Source: Phycomyces nitens
Taxonomy: Eukaryota; Mucoromycota; Mucoromycetes; Mucorales; Phycomycetaceae
NCBI GenBank assembly: GCA_022702545.1
Contig: JAHRBC010000008.1
Coordinates: forward strand, 1,984,001-2,048,000
Direction of reading: 5' to 3'
Length of the DNA: 64,000 nt
Made by a program: the position numbers and the translations under genes. Shown here in pieces: positions 48,581 through 60,197 of the stretch. Each line of letters opens with the position of its first letter. The stretch's first letter is position 1. The notes under the pieces are model-generated. The model ran no database searches. It was not told the DNA's origin and saw nothing but the letters and a program-made list of their open reading frames with translations.

Positions 48581-49209
48581 GATGTTTATATTATTATTAT
48601 TATTTAAACTATCAAAAGCTGGGCAATTCAATAAAATAATAAATTAAAAATGATGATAATAGCAATAATGATGATAATAGCAATATTGATACCCTCTCAA
48701 TATTAAGAAATGGTAATAATCCTCGACTTTGTCGGAGTTTGTTACACAACAAGAGGTTCAGGAGACAATGGACAATATAGAAAAAGAAAAAAAAAACCAT
48801 CCTATAATAATAATATTAATATTAATAACAAACTAAATCTCACAGGCATCTAATTGCAGGGCATGCTAGGCACCATTCAGAACAAGTGAGTTGGAGGCCA
48901 TAATTATAATATTTGTAATTCTCAAATTATACTCAAATTCAATAAAACACAATCCACATTATCACAATTGTCTCTGTACCAAAACAGCAAAATTGAAGAT
49001 CTTCAAAGATCAAGCTCTTGGTCAAATGACCATTTTGTATTTTGTATTTTAAAAAAAAAAATCTTTAAAAATCCATAAATTCCATTTTTTATCTGTGGAT
49101 TTTATACACCGCGCCTTCTTTTTATGGAAATGATAAAAAAGATGCTATAAATAGACGCACGATATTCATTTGTGATTCTAAAAAAGTGTGTGAACCATTA
49201 TGTATAAAT
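48581..49209. other. Intergenic, start of the gene desert
   Basis: AT-rich, with TGATAATAGCAA repeats near 48650-48685. No gene was recognised. From here to 60.5 kb no confident host gene was found. Confidence 0.6.
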
Positions 49210-49875
49210 GGGGGTTTTTAAAAAAACTATGATTTATAATACATAATATACATGCTGACAAGGGATTTATTATGCTGAATCTACGATAGAAAATGTGCAA
49301 TCTTTTCTTTTATAGATTATATATATCCAATAGGTATATTATAATACATTTCTCGGGATGATATTACCGTATCTAGCCTGGGTTATCAAGCAAATCTGAT
49401 CAACTTGCCAAGATGTCACCTAGTTGATTATATGTTGATATCCTTGTAGTCTTTTTGTTCAAAATGTTTGTTAATTGATTATAATCACCTTCACCTTGTC
49501 CTTGAGTTTGAATAATGAGGGGCTTTTTTTGCCGAGACACAAAACATTGGGTTTGGTCTTGTAGGGTTTAAATCCTTTTATTGCACAATTGGGTCTATTT
49601 GAATCTCTTTTCAGGCCAAATATACCATGGAATGGCAGAGAATATTACAGATGATGATAATAATTATTAAGAATTATATATATAAATATATATAATAGTG
49701 CAGTTTCAATATTTGATTTTGGAATAGCCTATAAAGATGGAAGAGGATAGAACACTGATAATAATAATCATAATAATAATAATAAAGAAAAATTTTTCAT
49801 GATTGTGAATTCCCCACACAATTGTTTGTAGTACTGCCATGGCTATTTGTTTCATGCTATAGAATTCCAACATAG
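49210..49875. repeat. Outer inverted repeat, left arm
   Basis: Read forward, this arm matches the reverse complement of 52721-53226 over most of its length. The best-kept block is 49263-49560, for example GATATCCTTGTAGTCTTTTT at about 49436-49455 against the complementary sequence at 52990-53010. Small indels and substitutions are scattered, and the end near 49600-49875 is weaker. The two arms are about 2.85 kb apart. Confidence 0.85.
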
Positions 49876-50201
49876 ATTATTTGTGTGTGAGTATCAAGTA
49901 TTTAGTCTACCTTATATCATATGAAGAGATAAGTCTATTATTCGCCTTATCTTTTTCTTGGATTTTTTTTCTTTCTTTCTTTCATACCATGACTCTAGTT
50001 ACAATAATGTTTTAGATCCAAACAAGTGCCAAGTTTTAGGCAGAATGGACTTTTTTGTATTTATAATTTTTTTATAGCCAATTCTAAATCACTATTATAA
50101 AATCCATGTCTTTCTTACAAGATTGATTGATTTTTAATCTATTTAGGTAAAGTGGCCTAAACCCAACCGTATGGTACCCTTAAAGTTCGTGTATTCCAAA
50201 A

Positions 50202-50411
50202 CAGTCATTTCACAAGTACTCTCGATAGTTTAATATCCAACATTTTCATAAAGGTCTTTCTGTCCATTTCGCCCATAGGTCAGAGATATATTCTGTATTA
50301 CAACATTTCCTGTTTTAGACCCAAAGTTTATTTGTAATTTCCAAGCTATTCTGTCTAATACTTTTTTATAGAATGATTTCTGATCAATACCGATTGTTAA
50401 AAGTGAATGAT
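50202..50411. repeat. Inner inverted repeat, left arm (210 bp)
   Basis: By eye this arm is the reverse complement of 50795-51004 over 210 bases with a single mismatch (GAATG versus GTATG near 50370-50380). It begins CAGTCATTTCACAAGTACTC and ends AAAAGTGAATGAT. It would form a long hairpin with its partner if transcribed. Confidence 0.92.
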
Positions 50412-50794
50412 ATACAGGTTAATAAATGTTATATATACAAGGGAATATTGTTGATCTAAAGTGCCCTGGTACGAATACAGACCCCAAGTACACAGATTGC
50501 TGTTGAGGGCACTGTGAGTTTGGCAAGTAGGATTAGAGAGGCTTTTTTTTGTTGGTTAGTAGTGACCATAAGGCTTGGACACTAGGCCTTTTTTGAAAAA
50601 AAAGGGATTTAACTTTATGGACCTGGCTGCTAGTAACAGCTGAAACCATAGGCCGATTTATGTGTAGGTGTTTATTAGACAGGATATGAGTTTGCCTTGG
50701 GCCTGCGTTGGTATGGATCTTGATAAAACGTTTAGCTCGTGATATAATACAATCACTCCTTTATATATATATATAATATCGATCAAATTGATAC
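50412..50794. other. Spacer between the inner inverted-repeat arms
   Basis: A 383-bp loop without a coding frame. It contains a short palindrome-ended segment at 50460-50513 (AGTGCCCT ... AGGGCACT), which resembles the ends of a tiny MITE, and a TA tract at about 50761-50777. Confidence 0.6.
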
Positions 50795-51004
50795 ATCATT
50801 CACTTTTAACAATCGGTATTGATCAGAAATCATACTATAAAAAAGTATTAGACAGAATAGCTTGGAAATTACAAATAAACTTTGGGTCTAAAACAGGAAA
50901 TGTTGTAATACAGAATATATCTCTGACCTATGGGCGAAATGGACAGAAAGACCTTTATGAAAATGTTGGATATTAAACTATCGAGAGTACTTGTGAAATG
51001 ACTG
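50795..51004. repeat. Inner inverted repeat, right arm (210 bp)
   Basis: Partner of 50202-50411. On + it is open for ~60 codons (LDRIAWKLQINFGSKTGNVV, then IQNISLTYGRNGQKDLY) up to a TAA. This frame has no ATG at its start and no family I recognise, so it may be a piece of a former element's coding sequence. Confidence 0.92.
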
Positions 51005-52169
51005 ATAATTCACACTGTACAGCCATCTCACAATCAATTGAATCTATCAAAGAGGATTTGTGCAGTGCTTCCAAGAAGTAAGCACAGCCAATCAAAATCA
51101 ATTTTGTATATTCAAAAAAAGAAAAAAAAGAAAAAAAGTCTTATTTTTAGAAATCAAGTCGCTTACCTAGAAATCATGCCGTTCTAGGTATGCGAAGAAT
51201 ATAAAAGAGAACGAGTATTTCATTCTCTTTTTTTTTCTGGCGCGATTTATTTTTCGAATTTTACAACTTGACATGAGTACAAGAGAAATTAATTTAATTT
51301 TTATAGTTAATTATTTATTATTATTATTATTATTCAGCAGTAAAATTGAAGAAGAAGAAAATCTAAATTTAAAAAGGTTTTTTTTAGGTGATAATTTTTG
51401 ACAACAAAAAGCAAAGTTTGACAAATACTAAATCCATGCATTGCTGACGGGATATACAGTGAAAGTTACGCAAGATTAGCCTATTATCCTCTCTTCTTCA
51501 CTTTACATATACTTTTTTTTTTACTTGTCATGTCTAAATAAGAACAACTAACATTGAAAGCAACCCCAAGAAGATGTGTTTCAAGGAATACAACTCTTGA
51601 CCAGTTGAGAAGCCAATCCTTCAAGACTGACAATTAATAGTCTAGAGTATTTTCATCGACCTGCAAAACAGACTAGCGCAATGAAATGGACACGGGGCAT
51701 CAACAGTGTCAACGGGTTGGTTCTCAATGATCCACAGTTGAGATATGATATAGGATGACACGCTGTGTAGAGTATAGAAAGAGCTTCTTGGACTCAAAAG
51801 TTCTATCTCTCTGTTGCAAACAAAAATAAGATATACAGTAAAACTGTCCAAGTAATTCTCAAAGGTATATTTAGTTCGTAACTTTGGTTTCCATCATTTT
51901 AAATCACATATATAAAAATACAAGTGTCATGGAAATAATGCTTTATTTTTTTTATCATTATTTGCATCATTTCTTTTGAAAACTCTTTTACATACACTTT
52001 TCTGACAACATTCTATACACAAAATAACTCACTATTTGTCATATATCCATTTACAATGACATTGAAACTCCTCTAGATAGCAAATCAATATTATACATTC
52101 TTATTATTCTTTCTTCTCATTCGAATAACAGCACCATTTCATCAAATTAACAAGAATCATCCCCTTTAT
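51005..52169. other. AT-rich non-coding interior of the outer inverted repeat
   Basis: No conserved coding frame. It has GAAAAAAAG runs (51118-51137), a TTA run (51310-51333) and a less AT-rich patch at 51530-51800 with short open frames only. Confidence 0.5.
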
Positions 52170-52535
52170 CAGCAAAAATCAACTTGTTAGATTACCAGAA
52201 AGATTTGATAATCAAAGGTGATTTTCATATATCACATTCTGCCCTTTCAACCAAGACTGGTATACCTAAAGCAACTGATCAAAGACACAAGACAGGTACT
52301 GATTTTGGTGAAGAAAGCAAAAATAATGTTCAAAGATCCTTAATAAGTGCAATCTATGCCATCTTGGAAATGAAATGAAAAAGAATCGTTGAGCTATATT
52401 TACAAACTAACAAACACCATGAGACAGAATGTCCAATTGAATCTCCAAGACTACCATCCGCCGTACTATTCATAAAATTAAAAAGAAGCTTATAGCCTTT
52501 GGTTATCACTCCAAGAAAAACAACCAGTGATTGGA
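52170..52535 (+). pseudogene. Tc1/mariner-like transposase remnant (DNA-binding HTH part)
   Basis: The first open stretch reads LIIKGDFHISHSALSTKTGI then PKATDQRHKTGTDFG, like the first helix-turn-helix of Tc1-type transposases. After stops and a frame change, 52441-52530 reads SKTTIRRTIHKIKKKLIAFG then YHSKKNNQ, like the second HTH and linker. No catalytic DDE part follows. The sequence goes directly into the terminal segment shared with 56744-56892, so this is an internally deleted, decayed copy. Confidence 0.6.
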
Positions 52536-52564
52536 TAATATCTAGAGTAATGAATCTAGATTCA

Positions 52565-52710
52565 CACTTTTATTATTGAATATCTCTTGTTTCTACTCGT
52601 GTATTCCTAGACATGATTTTTTAAAAAAACAAAATGGGTATAATACAATGAGAGTTTAAAAAAAGGTTTTATTTTTGATTTGATGGATATTGAATTGATC
52701 CGCTACTATG
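52565..52710 (-). repeat. Transposon 3' terminal segment, copy A
   Basis: The reverse complement of this stretch resembles 56744-56892: both contain GGATCAATTCA, a run of A before AACTCTC, TATTATNCC and ATTCAATAATA in the same order. It lies downstream of the transposase remnant at 52170-52535. Confidence 0.65.
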
Positions 52711-52720
52711 AGGAGTCTGT

Positions 52721-53226
52721 ATGCTAGAATTCTACAGTTTGAAACAAATCACCATGGCAATATTACAAACATTGAGACTGTACTATTGTATATATATGCA
52801 CATTTAATATTCTATACCATTCCATGGTCTGCTTGACCTTGTGAGCTATTCTGATACACCCAATTGTGTAATGAAATGACATATCTTACAAGACCAAAGC
52901 CAATGTTTTGTGTCTCGACAAAAAAGTCCCTCATTATTCAAACTCAAGGTGAAAGTGATTATAATCAATTAACAAACATTTGGACAAAAAGACTACAAGG
53001 ATATCAACATATAATCAACTAGGTGACATCTTGGCAAGATTTGCTTGATAACCCAGGTTAAATACGGTAATATCATCCCGAGAAATGTATAATATTATAC
53101 CTATTGAATATATATATAATCTATAAAAGAAAAGATTGTACATTTTCTATCGTTGATTCAGCATAATAAATCTCGTTAATATGTATATTTTGTATTATAA
53201 ATAACTCAATCTTTTTTTAAAAAACA
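52721..53226. repeat. Outer inverted repeat, right arm
   Basis: Partner of 49210-49875. It is shorter and lacks parts of the left arm, with a well-conserved block at 52890-53170. The arm sits beside the decayed Tc1-like sequence, so the inverted repeat may derive from two head-to-head or tail-to-tail copies of one element. Confidence 0.85.
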
Positions 53227-56200
53227 CTTTAAAATGTGCAATCTTTTTCCGATTATGTGAAAATCATTGATACACTATATCTCAAGTCGCACAGGTATAA
53301 AGCCGTGCCACACATCTTTACGAGTGGATTTTACATATATTCTAAAAATAAATTCCAACTTTAACAAATCAGATTGTACATTTCCAGAATATCTTGTATC
53401 ACAGGTCATGTCAACAGCATCTTTGGATTCAGATTTTCTTGATCTTTGCTCAACATTTTACAATAATTAACACCAATATTTTCCATAAATACAGACAGTG
53501 TATTGGTGTTGCTAATTGCAGCAAATCAGACGCAATTGATTATATTAATAGCGGCCACCTTTAGAGTGTTTATATCGCCTCGATCTAGACTGGACATTAC
53601 GGGATACACAAGGGAGACTGAAAGTGATTTCCTAAATGTCTTTACAAGTTAATAAAGAATCCGAGATCCCACGGCCAAAGAAGAATATTAAGAGTCTTGA
53701 CGGGGCCAGGCCACCATTTTGCACCTGGGTGTCCCTGCAGGCACACACTCAATTAGTTTCACGATTTTCCCGAGGGTACAAATTGTAGTAATCTCTGTAT
53801 ATTCCTCGTTAAGCCAATTTTCCAGCTTATTCCTTGAAATAATTACAAGACAGTTACACGTGAGGTTACAAACCAAGTTATATAATACTCTTTGAATGTA
53901 CAAAAATATATCCAAATTCTCCCAGTTCTTTTTATTGTCTGTCTCTCAAAAATATAAAACCCAAGACCCTCGACGATCTTTTTAAGCCTATCCAAGCCAA
54001 CGATCTATTGGGAGTGTCTTGATACCACATTGCAACCAGCTGTTTCATATTTACCAAACACAGGACTTACCATCCTACCAACAAGGTCGTACAAACCGGC
54101 TTGACCCGTTTGGCATTAGAACACTAGTGATTTCAACATAACAATACTGCCTGTACAAATATACACTTTATTTCCATGGAGATAAAAGCCAAAAAAAATG
54201 TAACGAGAGTAACAAATTAGAAGCCTTGTAAACGATTGGGCAACCTGCCCAAACCTAATTTTAAGATCTTATCAACAATTCCCAACGGCAACATCGGAGT
54301 GCAAAGACATGTAAAAGTAGGGCAATAGTATAGCACGCGTTTCAAGAGAAAATGACGATGGCATGAAAGTAAAGTCAAGACGGTATATTCAAGATATGAA
54401 AAAAAATATATAGGCCAACAAGTAGTATATCAATTATCGAGAGTATTGCAAAATTTATATAGCAAAGTAGATTGTTACCGAAAATCCTTGATTGATGCTT
54501 TGTATTCTGGCTAAAAATCACTTTTTGATTCGCAAGTATTCTTTGAAATTCTTTGATATATTATTAATATTTTTTCCATCGTCATTGCATATGGGTTTTC
54601 TTGCCCAACTGACTCGAATGCTTTGATTGGAATGTGACAAGCAAGTCATAGAGGCAAATACATAAGATCAATAGCCGCATATAGTATGTGTCTAGATATA
54701 GCCTCAGGATACAATATCCATGATCAAGTAATGTCTTTATGTACAGAGATTGATTTATTTAACTCTTGTATATGTATATCATGAACGTCATTGATTTACT
54801 TTGATATTTATTTATTGACAGCTGTAAAAGTCTCGGCCGTGTCTTGTCAAACCATTGATAGAGAATAGACCAAAAGAACAATTTTTTATATCTGTATTTT
54901 GAATATCTTGACAAGTACAGTACATTTTTTTTCTTCTTATTTGGACAGCTAATACTTTGTTTCAGGTTGAAATAAAAAGCCGAGGTGTTTTTTAAAGTAA
55001 TATCCTGAAATTACTTAAAATATACCTTGCTTTCTTTCATGACATTATTTTTGTCATTCTTCTTAAAGGTAAAAAATGTGGATAATTGTCGTCATAGGGT
55101 TTCAAGACAAACTTGTAAAAGAGTGTGGGGTTATCAATACACAGAACCATGAAAACATTGTATAGTTTGCAATACAACGTTAAAAGATAAGCCAAAGTCA
55201 TAATGTTACCCAAAAATTCAATATTTCGAGACTTTACAGGAGAAAGATACCTAATATTTACTTTCAAATAACCAATAATAATCTTTAAATCTCCACATGG
55301 GCAAAGTATTGGAATCCTTATGGTGACAAGTTCGCAGACCAATTGTTACAGATCCACTGAAAGATACAAAGTTTTATATTTCAGTAGCACACTTTTTATC
55401 ATTGACAAACTAATTCAAGATAGTTGCATTCTTGGTAATTCAAAGCTTAATATTCATATCTACAAAATTATTGAACAATATGAGCTAATTTATATATATG
55501 TATATATGTATACAAGTTTCTTTATAGCAAATCAGCATCTTATCTCTAAAGAAACACATTTTAGACCAAAGAGGAATAATGTATTATTCCATATTGGCTC
55601 ATCCCAGACTTGCTTGGATAGGCATTAGCTCAATTCTATTCCTCAAGTGATAATATAGATTATCTTTAGTTTGATCTTTATCAAGAATCTACATTAATAA
55701 ATTCATTATCACCTAGCAAGATTTACAGAATAAAAATGTATAAAATCATTAATACTTGAATATTACATGTATTTACGTATATAATATTAAAAGTCTCCAA
55801 CATATATACATCTTGCAAAAAAGAATGGTTACAATACAGCAGCTTCTATTACTATTTTAAATATGTCAGCTTTTGGGTATAGATGACAAAGCAAAGGGTT
55901 AAGACTGTATAAAGATGAAACAATAAATCACAGCCAACGGTCTGGTATCTTTCAAAGAGGTTCTAGACATACAATCTCAAAGTACAATGGTATGAGCTAT
56001 ATATATATTTTTTTTAAAAAAAGGCAAGAAAAGACAAGTCTGGTCTTTCTTCATGTTTCGAAGACACAGCCATGAATTACCATCAAATATCACAACTGAA
56101 ACGAATGAATCTTGGTTTAACCATACATATACCATCAAAATTTTATCGAAATCTTATAATGCGCATTTTTCTATTATTAAAATAGGACATTGAGGACAAA

Positions 56201-56743
56201 AGGAAATTATTTTCAATATAATCCTAGAGTGAAGTTATGGTTTTCCGCTAAAAATAGTTGACTATAAGCAGGCTATAGCTTGGGTCTAGAGCACCAGTTG
56301 CGATGGTTATGATTATAAATAATATAATACTCGTTTGGAACAAGGCTAATGAAGTAGAGGTTAGACTAAATGTTCTGTACAAATTTTCAATGTCTATACC
56401 TGGGTGGTTGTTTTGAATTTATAAAAATTGTACTAGATGGTAAATATAATACAGCACATATTTCAGTAATCATAATTTTCCAAGATTGCTTATTCCACTT
56501 GAATGAAGACTACATGTTTTTCTTTAAATGTCATTCTTTGGGAGGATAGCACAACCCATGGTCTTGTTTTCTACTAAAAGATGCTTTACTTTATGTAGCT
56601 ATACTTTCCAATCTTGATAAACAAAATGGTGAGGTATTATAATTATTTGCTATTATTAACATTGATATGTAATTATTGGTATATTTTGTTGTGATAAAGG
56701 TGAAAATACGACATTTGTATCCAAAGGATCAATACAGAATTCC
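53227..56743. other. Gene desert, AT-rich
   Basis: No convincing gene. Open frames here (for example 53688-53915 on - and 55037-55342 on -) have no recognisable domain and biased AT-rich composition. A slightly GC-richer patch at 53490-53800 may be a decayed repeat. A TTTTTTAAAAAA tract lies near 56006-56022. Confidence 0.5.
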
Positions 56744-56892
56744 CGTAGTAACGGATCAATTCAGTATTTGACAAATAAAAAAAAGGTAACTTTTTTTTAA
56801 CTCTCTAGTTATATTATGCCTACTTTTGTTTAATAAATCATGTCTTGAAGTAAACAAGTGGAAACATATAACATTCAATAATAATAAAGAGT
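56744..56892 (+). repeat. Transposon 3' terminal segment, copy B
   Basis: It matches the reverse complement of 52565-52710 in order and spacing, with scattered substitutions. It lies downstream (3') of the transposase remnant on -, the same relation as in copy A. Confidence 0.65.
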
Positions 56893-56934
56893 GTTTATTA
56901 AAAATTGGTATTTTGTGGAGCTATCATCTGCTTT

Positions 56935-57230
56935 TTTTTTTTAATTTCGTCTATACGCCTTGACATTAACATGCAATGTCTTTCACATACAACAGCTGAT
57001 AGTTTCCACCACTCCTCATGGATTGCAGAATCCAATTTCTTGCTATTTTTTTGGAGCTAGTAATCTTGCCCTTACCATGCGTCCAAGATAATACTACAAG
57101 TTCTTAACAAAGCTGAAATGTGGATTGTATGACGGCCAAAACATTTCTGGGATACTGTAACACCACCAATCCTCAACCAGCTTCAAGTCATGACAAGGAG
57201 GATTATCTTGATAAATAAACTTCCTGTCAT
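56935..57230 (-). pseudogene. Tc1/mariner-like transposase remnant (C-terminal DDE part)
   Basis: On - the sequence reads FIYQDNPPCHDLKLVEDWW, like the QDNAPCH motif holding the second catalytic Asp. After frameshifts and stops a different frame reads IHEEWWKLSAVVCERHC then MLMSRRIDEIKK, the usual C-terminus of Tc1 transposases (EEWW ... SMPRRI). The N-terminal half and the third acidic position are not recognisable, so it is inactive. Confidence 0.8.
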
Positions 57231-57250
57231 AAACTTTCATTTGTGTTCTC

Positions 57251-58939
57251 CATTAAAAATCAGGGCTTCTTCATGAGGTACTGTGGTCTTTTAGTATCTT
57301 TTAAGGAGAATAATAATATTGTGAGAGTGCTGTTTATTAAAGACAAAAGATTATGATTGTTTATCTAATATTATTCGAATTCCATTGTAATTAAAGTCAC
57401 TGTCATGTAATTGTTGGTTATAGTTGCAGTAGTATGAAGGGTATATGTGTCTAGTGTGTAACTATTGAGATGTTAACTTGCTAAGGTCATTAGCAATTAG
57501 TAACCAGAGATCTGTTGCGGAGCCTGTATATCACACAACTGTAGTGTGTATACCACATAGAGCATCTTAATTGAAGCGTCGTTTACAAGAGCTAAAGCGT
57601 CAGTTATACAGCAAATGTCGGGTTCATATTATTTTTTATTTATTTAAAAGATGCAAAGATATTCATATATCTCACTGTAATAATACAAAAGCACCAGATT
57701 TATATCAAACATCATATATCACTTGTGCTTACAATTAACAAAGAACATCAGTTATAAATATTTATATAGACCATTCTATAGTTATCCACTGTACGTGTTG
57801 TTCAATGAAAACGCTAATATTATTATGTTTGTAAAAGTTATAATGATGAAGACGCTACAAAAAGGGCAAAAGTTTTTTGACTATGATTTCGACATTTGCT
57901 TAGCTCATCATGGCAATGACAAGATGCATTGAGTTGACATGTCAAGACCATTTGACATGAAATCTCTAAAGCTTGTATCCAGATTTTACTGGAATAAATA
58001 AATATATATATATTGTAGTAGTACCTCTACGTAAATATTGTACGTCTTGCCTTCATGTAATTTTGAAGCCATTTTATTCCTGAATAAAAAGCGCACGGGC
58101 CATTTCAGAGTAACGTACAGAAACTAATCGCCGTTCAAAGAAGTACCACTGTCTTTAAAGATATTCCCACACCGAAGAACACCACCTTTTTTCAAACTGA
58201 TACTATACGATTTAAAAGTTCTTTACTTGTTTCTATTGAAAAAGAAGTAGTATTACCATTAGTTCAGTTAAACTTATTTACATACAAATATGCGCTTCCA
58301 TATATGGCAAAACAATACATTCCCACACTTTGATGACTTCATCACCTGAAAATTTTTCTATATCTTAGCACCCTGGGGGTAAGGATTTGTTTTTTTCCCT
58401 TTCCCTCTCTCTTTCCATTTCATCGCTGCAAACCAATATTTGGATCCAGGTAAGTACAAATATCTTTCCATCTCCTCTTCATCCATATTCCATCTCATAC
58501 TACACGCCCTTTATAACCATAAAGACGCGTTATTGATGATGGATGGATGTTTTTCACGTTTATTTCCTTGTATTTTTGCCACAAAAATTCACATTTTTCT
58601 TTACTTCTTTCTTGGCTCTACACGCATCCATCCATCAAAAAGTCCAGTACATGGGTCCCCTTTACATCTGCCACTGTCTGAGCAAGTCCAAATGGTCTTA
58701 TAATCATGTTCCGAAGGTCCGCTTTGTGCTCAACAGCCATCCACCTATTGCCATTCTGCAAGGAGCGTTTCAAAAAATTGAAACATTTTTCAAGGCCATG
58801 TCAAGATGAGAATTGCAAATCAATGCAATTAGATTGCAAGTCAAGATGAAAAGTGATTCCATTCATTTTTAATACAAGTATTCATTGTAAAGAAGCCAAC
58901 TGCTCTTTCTACCGGTGGCTCACTGACTCCAACATGAGT
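57251..58939. other. Gene desert with one open patch
   Basis: Mostly AT-rich with no gene. At 58440-58810 composition is closer to coding and two overlapping frames run 87-88 codons on +. One ends KWSYNHVPKVRFVLNSHP then PIAILQGAFQKIETFFKAMS. A GT donor-like GGATCCAG/GTAAGT occurs at about 58448. It could be an exon of an unidentified gene or a decayed one; no family is recognised. Confidence 0.4.
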
Positions 58940-59600
58940 ATGTCAAAGTCTTGATGTCAGACAGCTGGGCTTGATGAAAGATAGTTCTGACTCTTATATG
59001 GGCAAATGTCCACTTTTAGACCTCAGAGCCTTCTTTCGATAGCTCATTCTCTGGTATCAATAAGACGTTGGTATACTTTAGACAGCAGCTACCACCCTTG
59101 ATAAAGATCGTTTTCGGCGTCCATTCCCCTAGACCTAGCATGGAAACGCTACAGTGTTGATATCGGAAAGCTCAACTTGATGAAAGTTGGTTCCAACTCT
59201 TTAGATGGTGAAATTCCACTAAAGGGCGCAGACCCATTTTTCAATTGCTAGTCTTTCGGTACCAAGACAAAAACGGCGGCTATCCTTGATGAAAACCATC
59301 TCAGACTCTTTCAGGGACAAACACGCATTATGAAGAGTCTGAAATGTTTTCTCAGCCGCACATGTTGTGGTGCCAACATGCAAGTCCAGAATTATTGATA
59401 CCAGACCGCTAGAGTTGATCAATATGACTTAAGGCTCTTTGACATATATATATATTAAAGATGCTGAACAGTTGTTCAACCACTAGTGATCTGGTGACAG
59501 CACCTGAATACCAATACCTTCCCTTCAAGCCGCTGGACTTCATCATAAGATGGCCGAAAACTCTTTGAGGACAAGTGTCCAATATAAAGAAGCCGATTCA
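58940..59600. repeat. Degenerate tandem repeats (~80-130 bp units)
   Basis: A motif like CTTGATGAAAG-N5-CT-N4-CTCTTT recurs near 58970, 59097, 59176, 59284, 59413 and 59529, each preceded by a GATATC/GGTATCA-like element and followed by a TTCCAC/GTCCA-like element. On - one frame (59219-59422) is open and reads LKESEMVFIKDSRRFCL. The units are too diverged to align confidently by eye. They may be an old tandem repeat or a decayed repeat-protein gene (leucine-rich-repeat-like spacing). Confidence 0.45.
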
Positions 59601-59751
59601 TTTACGAGAATCAAGATTTTAGCCTGCCAGTAGAGACCATGTGGTGTAAGTTTTCAGGTTATTGGTAGACATCAACGCAAATACATATGTTTTAAAACTA
59701 ATAATTTTTGTTGTGTACATTTGTAGGTTTAGTGGTCAATCTTCATCCGTA

Positions 59752-60197
59752 TATCCAGGCCAGGCCGACGATCAGGATGGTTCAAGACGGGGTTGGTGGA
59801 GGGTTGCAGCTAAGTATGAGTATGTTTCTATTAAGTCTTTTTGTGTTTTCTAGTTCTAGCTCCAGTTCCAGTTTCACGGGCATGTCCAGGCCAGGCCGAC
59901 GATCAAGATGGTTCAAGACGGGGTTGGTGGAGGGTTGCAGCTAAGTTTGAGTGTGATGCTATTAAGCCTTTTTGTTTTCTAGTTCTAGCTCCAGTTCCAG
60001 TTTCACGGGCATGTCCAAGCCAGGCCGACGATCAAGATGGTTCAAGACGGGGTTGGTGGAGGGTTGCAGCTAAGTTTGAGTGTGATGCTATTAAGCCTTT
60101 TTGTTTTCTAGTTCTAGCTCCAGTTCCAGTTTCACGGGCATGTCCAAGCCAGGCCGACGATATGGATGGTTCAAGACGGGGTTAGTGGAGGGTTGCA
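59752..60197 (+). repeat. 129-131-bp tandem repeat, about 3.5 copies
   Basis: The block CAGGCCGACGATC starts at 59761, 59892, 60021 and 60150, a period of 131, 129 and 129 bp. The middle copies are nearly identical and the outer ones are diverged. One frame stays open for 114 codons (59841-60185) because 129 is a multiple of three; each unit reads QADDQDGSRRGWWRVAAKFE then CDAIKPFCFLVLAPVPVSRA. Each unit also holds TTTGTTTTCTAG, a good splice-acceptor-like sequence. Confidence 0.9.

Noticed and set aside
50788..50976. 62-codon gene in the inner inverted repeat
   Set aside because: It has no ATG start and is fully contained in a repeat arm; kept only as a note on the repeat.
49210..53226. A complete, active DNA transposon
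   Set aside because: No intact transposase lies between the arms, the outer arms differ in length and sequence, and no target-site duplication was seen.
53688..53915. 75-codon frame on -
   Set aside because: Part (LTCNCLVIISRNKLENWLNE) looks vaguely protein-like, but no family match by eye and no splice-supported partner.
55037..55342. 101-codon frame on -
   Set aside because: Lies in the AT-rich desert, no recognisable domain, hydrophobic Ile/Leu/Tyr content expected from AT bias.
59752..60197. CRISPR-like array
   Set aside because: The units are directly adjacent, 129-131 bp long, with no short repeat/spacer alternation. It is a tandem duplication in a fungal genome.
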